A stretch of DNA of 64,000 nucleotides, taken from positions 2,232,001-2,296,000 of the forward strand of contig CM076953.1 in NCBI GenBank assembly GCA_039566865.1. The letters are read 5' to 3'. This stretch comes from Aurelia coerulea (lineage: Eukaryota; Cnidaria; Scyphozoa; Semaeostomeae; Ulmaridae). The position numbers were made by a program, and so were the translations under genes. Shown piece after piece: positions 43,701 to 55,700 of the stretch. Positions within the stretch are counted from its first letter, which is position 1. Each line of letters starts with the position of its first letter. The notes beneath the pieces were generated by a model. The model did not search any database, was not told the origin of the DNA, and saw only the letters and a list, made by a program, of their open reading frames with translations.

Positions 43701-46700
43701 AAACACTCTAATTCAGAAAATATTGAAGATTTCAAAAAATTCCAACCGTAGAATTATAGAGAATTAGCTAAAGTTTCTTTGAAGTCATTCAGTTCAAAGA
43801 AATAGGCCACTCAATTTTACACCAGCCTTTTTAAAGATTTGGAACATATGCTGCTGCAAAGTAATGTTAGAAGGCTGGACTGCATATTACCAATTTTACC
43901 GAACTGAGATGCAAATATCATAGCTAACAAACTGCATATACCTAAGACATCAGAATTGCAAAGGAGGGGGCAAGGAATTGAGGTGCAAAGTACAGGGAGG
44001 ACAAGATAACGGGAAATTTCCTCCTGGCACCTTTATCAATTTTCAGTGAAATATCTTTGGTGAAATAGACACTGTCTGGAATTTTCTTAAATTTTTCGGA
44101 CCTTTGGATATTTTCAATCTACGTTGTGCATTCCCAACCACACATGGCTATTGATGAATTTGTTTATGTTGTTAAACCATCAGATCGTGACTCATAGCAC
44201 CATGATCAGGTTGGACTCAGGAAGGGGCTATTCCTCGATGTATCACAGAATGAAATTTACAATGTAAACTATTTATAGTCTATTTAAATTCCAATTAAAG
44301 TTTATATATTCTATTTTCATTTCAATCTGTTACCATTGTATAGTAACTACGTTCTCGGGTTCTTGGGTTGACAGTATAAAATGCCTATACAATGATTATG
44401 GACTGTTATAGTACCTACGCTACTTAGTTCAATGAAAAGAAATAAAAATGCAGAAATTGTGAAGATGCTTGGGTTCTCGGGTTCTTGGGTTGACAGCATA
44501 AAATGCCTATACAATGATTATGGACTGTTATAGTACCTACGCTACTTAGTTCAATGGAAAGAAATGAAAATGTAGAAATTGTGAAGATGCTTGGGTTCTC
44601 GGGTTCTTGGGTTGACAGTATAAAATGCCTATACAATGATTATGGACTGTTATAGTACCTACGCTACTTAGTTCAATGGAAAGAAATAAAAATGCAGAAA
44701 TTGTGAAGATGTTTGGGTTCTCGGGTTCTTGGGTTGACAACATAAAATGTCTATACAATGATTATGGACTGTTATAGTACCTACGCTACTTAGTTCAATG
44801 GAAAGAAATACAAATGTAGAAATTGTGAAGATGTTTGGGTTCTCTGGTTCTTGGGTTGACAGTATAAAGTGCCTATACAATGATTATGGACTGTTATAGT
44901 ACCTACGCTACTTAGTTCAATGGAAAGAAATAAAAATGTAGAAATTGTGAAGATGCTTGGGTTCTCGGGTTCTTGGGTTGACAACATAAAATGCCTATAC
45001 AATGATTATGGACTGTTATAGTACCTACGCTACTTAGTTCAATGGAACGAAATAAAAATGTAGAAATTGTGAAGATGCTTGGGTTCTCGGGTTCTTGGGT
45101 TGACAACATAAAATGTCTATACAATGATTATGGACTGTTATAGTACCTACGCTACTTAGTTCAATGGAAAGAAATAAAAATGCAGAAATTGTGAAGATGC
45201 TTGGGTTCTTGGGTTCTTGGGTTGACAACATAAAATGCCTATACAATGATTATGGACTGTTATAGTACCTACGCTACTTAGTTCAATGGAAAGAAATAAA
45301 AATGTAGAAATTGTGAAGATGCTTGGGTTCTCGGGTTCTTGGGTTGACAGTATAAAATGCCTATACAATGATTATGGACTGTTATAGTACCTACGCTACT
45401 TAGTTCAATGGAAAGAAATAAAAATGTAGAAATTGTGAACATGCTTGGGTTCTCGGGTTCTTGGGTTGACAACATAAAATGACTATACAATGATTATGGA
45501 CTGTTATAGTACCTACGCTACTTAGTTCAATGGAAAGAAATAAAAATGTAGAAATTGTGAAGATGCTTGGGTTCTCGGGTTCTTGGGTTGACAGTATAAA
45601 ATGCCTATACAATGATTATGGACTGTTATAGTACCTACGCTACTTAGTTCAATGAAAAGAAATAAAAATGCAGAAATTGTGAAGATGTTTGGGTTCTCGG
45701 GTTCTTGGGTTGACAACATAAAATGCCTATACAGTGATTATGGACTGTTATAGTACCTACGCTACTTAGTTCAATGGAAAGAAATGAAAATGTAGAAATT
45801 GTGAAGATGCTTGGGTTCTCGGGTTCTTGGGTTGACAGTATAAAATGCCTATACAATGATTATGGACTGTTATAGTACCTACGCTACTTACTTCAATGGA
45901 AAGAAATAAAAATGCAGAAATTGTAAAGATGCTTGGGTTCTCGGGTTCTTGGGTTGACAGTATAAAATGCCTATACAATGATTATGGACTGTTATAGTAC
46001 CTACGCTAACAATGGAAAGAAATAAAAATGTAGAAATTGTGAAGATGCTTGGGTTCTCGGGTTCTTGGGTTGACAACATAAAATGCCTCTGACTGCTTGA
46101 CAACAACAACCACAATATCATGATGTTTTGAAGACCGTGAACGGCCGAAAAAAATTGAATTTATATAGGCCAAGGCCTAAATATTTAGGTGTTGACTTGT
46201 TGGTCAACGCGTTGCTCATCTTATCAGTATGGCTGCCGCTGTTGTATCCAGTTATTGATTAGCTTGCTGACATAAGTTTCCTTTTCTTTGGATAGTTGGT
46301 TATGAAATAACTTTAACCAAGCCAAGAATCGTGGTCAAATTATTTGCGAGGAGATAGATGCCACACAATTGTTGCCCTTTTGCTATTATTAGATTTGGTT
46401 GGTAATATTTATATGACTAGATATGTTAGTACGTATATCAATGTGTAGTGTTTTGCACTTCCAGGATTCCACGTCAGTTTAGTAATTTACAAAATGAAGA
46501 AGTAAAGATCTAGGTATCCACCCCAAATATTGAGTCTAGATGTTTTTGAGACTCCAAATATTGTTATCTATTTCTGGGGCCCCCAAAAATTTTTTGAATG
46601 ATTTAAATTTGAGCTTCTTGATCTTTCTCAGTTCTTGAATAATACCAAAACATTTATTTCATGATTGGCAACTTCAAGGGCCAAATCGCAGGATTCTTCC

Positions 46701-49700
46701 TTTCTTCGGATTTTTGGACCCCAAATATTCAATTTTTGTCCATGCTGTAATTCACAGACCCCAAATATTTATTTAACGTCTAAATCAGATATGTGTTAGA
46801 AAGGAGACAGTGTTGGGAATAAGATGAATTCTCATAACACACAAAACACCTCCTAACAGCGAGATAGATTGCAAATGCCTCTTTAACATTTATATGGAGA
46901 GGGGCTACAAGGGGGGTATCTGCAGGCAGGAAAGAATAAGCCCAATCCCCCCGAAAATAGGAGCCGATAGCGTCCTGAGAGGCATCTGTTTCAACATCAG
47001 CTATTGGAACTTTGTTGTGAAGTAAACGTTTGCCGTTGAAAACAGCTAAGAAACTCTGCCACCAAAATAAATCCTTACGGAACTCCGGAGTGAAGTGAAA
47101 TTTGGCAGAAGCGGAACGAAGCGAATTCAAACTGTTTAAAATACGACGTAAAAAAGTGCGTCCCCCGTGCACCACACGACAAGCCCAATTGAGCTTGCCA
47201 GCAAGTTGCTGGAGCTGGCGCTTGGAGGCGCGTTTCCGTGCAAGAAAAGTGTTGATAAGCAACCTAGTTTCATTTAATTTGCTTTGAGGTAAGGAGAGCT
47301 CCATGGCACACGTGTCAAAAACAGACCCCAGAAAGGTGAGTGGCTGGCAAGGGGGAACCTCCTTAGAAGGACTAATTTGAAACCCAAGGTCTAGCAGCAA
47401 CTCTCGAAGAGTAGTGAACGCAAGCTCACACTCTGCTTGGGAGCGAGAAACAATGAGGAAATCATCTAAATAAACAACGATCCCCTGAAACCCTCTGCGT
47501 TGCATCATGCGCTTGACGCTTTGTGTCAAGCGATGGAATATGCCAGGAGATCTCCTACCCCCAAAGCAAAGGCGCGTGTCATACAAGTAAGTAGGACTGT
47601 TGTCTCCTGAAAATGTCCACTTTAGGCCAGTTGCAGGGTAGTTGGACGGGTGGATGGGCACTGACCTATAAGCGTGGCGTAAGTCGATCTTAGCAAGATA
47701 ATAATCTTTATCAACGAGCTTGACAGCATCATCAATTGTTTGAAAGTGGAACTTATCCAGGGAGGGGGCATAAGAATTAACCCCCTTACCTGCAGGCATG
47801 CTACAATCGTGAATAAGCCGTAATTCCTGACTGCCAGCCTATGGAATAGCGCTAATAGCACTGACTATAGTAGGTTTAGTAGGGGTAATAGTGTAATTAC
47901 CCTCGGCTATTTCTTCCCGGAGAGTTTGTTCCACTTTATCTCTTGCTTCCGGCTTTGTTGATGAACTATCATTGTCCATCTCGGCAGGAGATAAAGGTGA
48001 AGCAGCTGGGATAAGTTCAAACCCATTGATGATGCCATCAAGCAAAAAATCCTTGTCTTCATCTAATTGTAACTCAGCCATCCACTTACCCTTAATTAAG
48101 GGGGAGGGCACCCCCACCCCCTTTGGGAGTCACCCAGAGGTAGGCCCTGGAGAACCATGCTGAGTTGCTGGGTGGGACTTGCTACAGGCCTTGCCCTTAA
48201 CCTTCCGACTACAAACATGGGCAAAGTAGCACGGGTTGTTGGAACAGCCTGTCGAATTAAATTCCTACAAATGACTTTATTGTCAGCAGAATATACAGCT
48301 GTGTTAGGCCCGACAAAAGACTGATTAGAGGAGGAGGGCTGGGTGGAAGTATTCTGCTTGGGTTTGGCTTTAGGCACGGCACGAGAGTGATCTGATGCAA
48401 ATGGGTAGAGCCATGACTCCATGGGAAACTATAAGTGGCCTGAAGCTGACAAAATTCATCATCGAACTTCAGGACACTTGTCCATTCATACTTTCCTGCA
48501 AGCTCCATTATCTTGACAGTGTAGGCAAGATAATCACGCACGTCTCGAGAAGTTGGGAGCTTGCAGGAAAATAGAAGGCTGTGGAAAATTCGAGTGTTGG
48601 CTACCACCCACTGCGAAAGGGAGACACTTTCGAGCCTAGGCCGTTGCTGCCCATAGGAAATTAGCAACCGAGAGCCCCCCATGTCAGATAATGTCTGCTC
48701 AGTCTCTTTGGGAACCAAGCTAGAAATAAAGTCAACAATTCGAAGCACTTTCTCAAGCAGTTTTTTGTTTTGGGTGCGTTTTATGAAGGTAGGTAAAATT
48801 TAGAAAAATCTTCACGGGTTTCTTTTGTCTCCTTCACTTTTCTGCCGTTTGATTGGTCCGTGAAAATGAGGCTTTGGCGGTTTCGACCATGGGCCACAAG
48901 CAATTGGCTATGTATGACGAATGATTCCTATGTTTGTCTAGTTGAAGTCATGTTTCTTTCTTTCTTTTTTTTTTCTTTTTGCAGAATAATTAGGCATTTG
49001 GCAGTTGTCTTTGCCAACTTTAAATAAATTGTGCATGATTTATTATTATTAAATAGGAGTCCAGGTGCCGGGCACTGTGGTCACATCGAGAAGAAGGACC
49101 AGGAGGTTCCTTCGATAAGTTCAAGCTGCTCAGCCCCCTAATGAAAACTACCTACCCAGGGGTGGCAACAATGCAGGTTTCCTAAGTCATTTTGCCAAAC
49201 TTCCTCCAACAAAGCTCCGACGGGGGGGGGCTAGATGTTTCCGACAGGGGGCTGTAGTCCCCTCTCTCTAGCCCTCTCCTGCCACTACCAATGTACCTAC
49301 CCTCAGATGCTAGGTAGAAATGTATTGAAAATAAGACAACCATTTTCTACGTGTGTGGCCAGCTTCGAGTTTTCTAGATACGCCTCTAGCTAGGCCTTCT
49401 GGTGTTTTTCAAATCCTAAATCCAAATACAGGAATCTAGGATAAGAGTGCCAAACTGAAACTAGTATATATTGTGCCTGAAATATTGATATCAATCATCA
49501 GATTATTAAGTTTACATGGTATGTTAACTTACCATCAACTTTTAACATCGCTTGCCCGCCCAATCTCTGCTGGCCTAGGTACTTGTCGGGCAACAATCTA
49601 TAATCATAATAAGGCATTAAGCTGTCAACCCGAGAACCCTGGCTGGAACACAAGCAACTTCACAATTTCTGCATTTTTATTTCTTTCCATTGAAGTAAGT

Positions 49701-52700
49701 AGCGTATGTACTATAACAGTCCATAATCATTGTATAGGCATTTTATGTTGTCAACCCAAGAACCCGAGAACCCAAGCATCTTCACAATTTCTACATTTTT
49801 ATTTCGTTCCATTGAACTAAGTAGCGTAGGTACTATAACAGTCCATAATCATTGTATAGGCATTTTATGTTGTCAACCCAAGAACCCGAGAACCCAAGCA
49901 TCTTCACAATTTCTACATTTTAATTTCTTTCCATTGAACTAAGTAGCGTAGGTACAATAACAGTCCATAATTATTGTATAGGCATTTTATGTTGTCAACC
50001 CAAGAACCCGAGAACCCAAGCATCTTCACAATTTCTACATTTTTATTTCGTTCCATTGAACTAAGTAGCGTAGGTACTTTAACAGTTCATAATCATTGTA
50101 TAGGCATTTTATACTGTCAACCCAAGAACCCGAGAACCCAAGCATCTTCACAATTTCTACATTTTAATTTCTTTCCATTGAACTAAGTAGCGTAGGTACT
50201 ATAACAGTCCATAATTATTGTATAGGCATTTTATGTTGTCAATCCAAGAACCCGAGAACCCAAGCATCTTCACAATTTCTACATTTTTATTTCTTTCCAT
50301 TGAACTAAGTAGCGTAGGTACTATAACAGTCCATAATCATTGTATAGGCATTTTATGTTGTCAACCCAAGAACCCGAGAACCCAAGCATCTTCAAAATTT
50401 CTACATTTTTATTTATTTCCATTGAACTAAGTAGCGTAGGTACTATAACAGTCCATAATCACTGTATAGGCATTTTATGTTGTCAACCCAAGAACCCGAG
50501 AACCCAAGCATCTTCAAAATTTCTACATTTTTATTTCTTTCCATTGAACTAAGTAGCGTAGGTACTATAACAGTCAATAATCATTGTATAGGCATTTTAT
50601 ACTGTCAACCCGAGAACCCGAGAACCCAAGCATCTTCACAATTTCTGCATTTTTATTTATTTCCATTGAACTAAGTAGCGTAGGTACTATAACAGTCCAT
50701 AATCATTGTATAGGCATTTTATGTTGTCAACCCAAGAACCCGAGAACCCAAACATCTTCACAATTTCTGCATTTTTATTTCTTTTCATTGAACTAAGTAG
50801 CGTAGGTACTTTAACAGTCCATAATCATTGTATAGGCATTTTATGTTGTCAACCCAAGAACCCGAGAACCCAAGCATCTTCACAATTTTTACATTTTTAT
50901 TTCGTTCCATTGAACTAAGTAGCGTAGGTACTATAACAGTCCATAATCATTTTATAGGCATTTTATGTTGTCAACCCAAGAACCCGAGAACCCAAGCATC
51001 TTCACAATTTCTGCATTTTTATTTCTTTCCTTTGAACTAAGTAGCGTACGTACTATATACCAGTCCATAATCATTGTATAGGCATTTTATACTGTCAACC
51101 CAAGAACCCGAGAACCCAAGCATCTTCACAATTTCTGCATTTTTATTTCTTTTCATTGAACTAAGTAGCGTAGGTACTAAAGTATAGGCATTTTATACTG
51201 TCAACCCAAGAACCCGAGAACCCAAGCATCTTCACAATTTCTGCATTTTTATTTCTTTTCATTGAACTAAGTAGCGTAGGTACTAAAGTATAGGCATTTT
51301 ATACTGTCAACCCGAGAACCCGAGAACCCAAGCATCTTCACAAATTCTGCATTTTTATTTCTTTCCATTGAACTAAGTAGCGTAGGTACTATAACAGTCA
51401 ATAATCATTGTATAGGCATTTTATGTTGTCAACCCAAGAACCCGAGAACCCAAGCATCTTCACAATTTCTGCACTTTTATTTCTTTCCATTGAACTAAGT
51501 AGCGTAGGTACTATAACAGTCCATAATCATTGTATAGGCATTTTATACTGTCAACCCAAGAACCCGAGAACCCAAGCATCTTCACAATTTCTGCATTTTT
51601 ATTTCTTTCCATTGAAGTAAGTAGCGTAGGTACTATAACAGTCCATAATCATTGTATAGGCATTTTATGTTGTCAACCCAAGAACCCGAGAACCCAAGCA
51701 TCTTCACAATTTCTGCATTTTATTTCTTTTCATTGAACTAAGTAGCGTAGGTACTATAACAGTCCATAATCATTTTATAGGCATTTTATGTTGTCAACCC
51801 AAGAACCCGAGAACCCAAGCATCTTCACAATTTCTGCATTTTTATTTCTTTCCTTTATTTGTTATTGTTATTCTCTATGTTATCAATCCTATGTTAAATG
51901 TTATTTACTTTTATTATCTATTCTTTGTACATGGTATCCAAGTAGTTCTTTATTTATTCTGTCTGGAAGGAAATTTCATTCTGGAATGAAATTCTATTAC
52001 CAGTGTAGAGTCACTGTTTAAATTTCATTCTGTGATACATCGAGGCACTACCCAGGAAGGGCAGAAACAAACCAGTAGGTCTGTAAAGTTTCATTTTAAT
52101 CAGATTGGTCATGAATAATATTTCGATGTTGGTGGCTTTTAGTTTTATCTTTGACCCGAAGTCGTAAACACATTACAGAATCAAACTTAAGTAAAAAAGC
52201 CTTCAGACATTTCTAAAATATATTGTATTATTTGTTATTGTTTTTATTTAAGACCATTGATCGTTCCCATGGCTACAGAGCAAGATGTGATGAGGAAATT
52301 GCCAATCATTCAATTTTTTTATTACATTGGATAACTGTTTCATGGTACAAAAGACAACATTATGAAACAGGTTTAAGTAAGATTTTTGTGGCTGCTCGGT
52401 CTACGTCGTGTTTCTGTTGTGATTTTGATATAAGAAACAGGTCACGATAATATTGCAAGAGGAATCACCCATTAAAGGGAATCAAAGCATATATAAGCCT
52501 TTGATAAAAATAGCCATGCAAAGGCCATGACACGTGCCGCACCATATTTGGGCAACTTATCGAAGTAAACAGTAAACTATAAGAAGTAAATTTCTTGTCA
52601 TGCTCGTTCCATGTCGTGTTTCTGCAGTAAGAAGTAAACTTCTTACATGTAAATTCAATGTAAAAAGTTTACAGTAAGGAATTACCAAAGACACTTTCGA

Positions 52701-55700
52701 ACTGGTTTTTGTTAGTTTGATGCACACACTTTGAAGCAGTTTTGCACATTTACACCGAACAATGTTGCCAATGTTTTTCTTGGCTGACGCAACAAAAATG
52801 AAACCTAACAGTTAATATTCTAAGCCACTCAGATTTGACTTGGCCAGTAACACTCTATAAAGCGAATTAGGAATAGACCCACGTGTTAGGGTATGGCTTT
52901 TTCAGCTGAGAGCAAAATGTGAATTAACTGGTTGATTATCAGTCTGGTTTGTATTCTTTTGCACTTTTGGTTGGAAATTCTCAGAAAATTTCTCCAATCT
53001 TCAACAGACTGTGCACAGTAGAGTGCGGATAAATGGTGTCTCTGTTTAAATGGTTTTTCTCTGACGCAATTGAATGTTCTTCTCTTTGAAATGGTCATAT
53101 TATGTGTCATTTTGCCTTCATAAATCAATGCTTCTTGCGGATTTTGTTTTCCAGAGTTTTCTCAAACGAAGAGTGCTGGTGTAAGGAAGTTTGAAAATTA
53201 CGTAAATCAAAATTATTTGAAGAGCCAAGCTCCACATATTTTTCCTCAGGAACCTGAGACCCAATCTATCAATCTCTGATAACCTATTGCCCAGTAGAAC
53301 CTCAAGCGTAATTTGCATTGTCTTTAGGAGTTTTTATATTTAATTTAAGTTGCCCGTGTATCTGCAAAAGGTTCCTTTAGAAAACTGGAAGTTTTGACTG
53401 GAAGCCCCCGAACTTCATTCGTGGCTTGGTAAAAATTGATAACCCTTGGTATCCTTTTTAATTGTTATTTCTTGGTAATTCATTACATGTTTGAGAGAGC
53501 CTTTTGCTTATGAACGCCTTCACACTTGGAAGCTGTCGATGGTTGTACTTGAATCGTTACGCAATGCTATCATGGAAAGGAGGCAGCCAATGATGGACCA
53601 GTTCTCACAGAAGGGATGAAGAAAGCTATTGACTAATCCGATTTTAACCAACCTTGAGCAAACAAAGCTCAGAATTTCCCGCTACCAAATTTTCTCTCAT
53701 GACCAGGAATTAACATTTATACACTGAATCATTGAAGAGGGATTTGTGGGGATGAATACTTTAACCGTTTTCCCACGAGCCTTGCACGATCTCCACGCCA
53801 CAAATTCCTCTTTGGTTCACCCATTTACTAAAATAACATTGCCAAATTCCTTATTTAAGTATTGACCAATGGCCTGTTTGTCTATTGCGCGTATTTCTTC
53901 TGTGCCTAGATTCTTGACATTCATTTGGTTGTATTATGTTACGATTCTGGTGAGAAAGAGAGCCCTGTTTTCGTTTCCTGTTGCCATGGTTATGATTCGT
54001 CAGCTGTGCTCTGAGGTCACATTCTCAATTTGCAACCAGCATAGGAACAAAATCTTGATTCGCTGATAGCTCCGTAAGTTTGGCGTTGACCAATCATAGT
54101 ACATAAAAACAGCAACAAGCGCAATTTTATGCTAAGTTTGGATATTTCCTTATTGTATTTTCCTCAAGGATCAGCGAACTTACGAATCGAAAATTATTTT
54201 GGACATGCTTGTTAAAGTTAGTTGACGGAGAGAAATAGCCAACTCCAGAGCTGCAGATGCAAGTCTAGAATTAGCCTATTTTATCTGATGATTTCGACGC
54301 GTGCGTAGATGTTGCTTAGCTAGAAGAACTAGAATATGACAAAAGGCCCTGGGGACGAGGTTGGCGTCTTCTTTGGCCTATTTATAGATCAAAGGGTCTG
54401 TTTCATCCAGCATTCCTTGCACGTGCCATCTCTTGGTTTTCCTTTGTTGTCCGCCATTTTCATGGGCCATGAAAATGGCGGCAACAAAGGCCAACCAAGA
54501 GATGGCACGTGCAAGGCATGCTGGATGAAACAGACCTTTTAAGTCAGCAGCAAAATTGATCTTGCAACTCGATGAAAACGGCCAAATTGGCCAAGATTTA
54601 CGTCTGCTAGTGTTTTTAAGCAATTTGATTGGTTCAAATGAAGGAGGTGTCAGCCAATCAAGTTTTGGTGCATTTTGTTTCACACTCCCACCACGGATTC
54701 AAGAATTTGCAAGAAGAGCTGCTACGCAATGGTGAATTGCGCTGACGTATTTCTCATCACCTTTCATACCCTTTGACCAATAAGCCACGCCTTGCTTGCA
54801 AATATTTTTGTAGCTTCGAAAATGTCCTGACATTTGGTTTTGGACAGTTCTGGAGATCACGTCACAGTTCTACAGTTCGGTGTTTTTACCGTAGCAATGC
54901 TGTTGCTCCTCCCTACTTATTCCAGCAATCGTGCTGCACGGTATCACACGGTATCCAGCTGCATCTCATTCTCAGATTTCCAGATTTCAGAAATAGCTAT
55001 GGTTACTTCTCCTTGCAATACAGTAAGTACCCGCAAATAAGAAACCCCCTTGTATAAGAAACAGTGCTCACTTTCTTCAAATGGGGTTCCTTTAATAAGA
55101 AACAACTCTAGGTCTGAAATTTAAAAGTTTCTTATTTTCAGGTTTGTCATAGTTCCAAAATGCTAGAAAATAATGCCCATAAATGACTGTAATATAATGT
55201 AGCATTCTCTAAACAGAATTAATATTTTCAAAATTAAAGATTCACACAACAAAAAGGTAACAAGGTAAACATGTAAAATGTACCAGTAATGTGCAATATA
55301 CATGCATGTATGGTACAGTCATATACCTTCACTTGACTTGATTCCCTATCTATAAGAAACTTTGACCCTGATCATGAAAAGGTCTCTTTAAATAAGAAAC
55401 TTTCTGAGGCCTCAATTCAAAAAGTGGTTTCTTATTTGCGGGTACCCGCTGCAGCCAATAGGCAGTTGTAAGGCCCTGGTCCAATTATTCTTAGCCAAAA
55501 TTCACCAAAATTAAAGAGCTGCGTCATTTTTTGCTGTGTTACAAAAGTTTGTCAGATTTCAGCGGGGGTTTGTCTTCGAAATAGTGTTGAAGGAGCATTT
55601 ACATCATCGGTTTTATCTTCATTTTGCATCCTAGCTATACTTTAGGCCAAGCCAAAGCAATGCAAAGCTATTGTGTTAAAACCTCAAGTGAGTTTAGATA

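Larger units (their letters stand above)
44229..52052. mobile_element. Giant foldback element with inverted 122-bp repeat arrays
   Basis: A 26-bp perfect inverted repeat (44233-44258 and 52020-52045, starting CCTCGATGTATCACAG) marks the tips. CAGGAAGGGGC (44218-44228) and CAGGAAGGGC (52053-52062) flank them as a possible imperfect target duplication. Inside, two arrays of one 122-bp unit run in opposite directions and enclose a 3.5 kb loop with a DIRS-like fragment. Tandem-repeat inverted arms recall Drosophila Foldback/Galileo elements in layout only. No transposase of its own is visible. Confidence 0.8.

Noticed and set aside
44424..51736. Twenty-odd repeated 70-codon frames beginning MYRHF in the 122-bp arrays
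   Set aside because: They arise because the same unit recurs with a step that is not a multiple of three. Each frame overlaps the next, and the residues follow DNA identity, not protein constraint. No start context, splice or homologue supports translation.
42010..51855. CRISPR-like array (regular repeats)
   Set aside because: The units are contiguous 122-bp or about 170-bp tandem repeats without unique spacers, in a eukaryotic intron.
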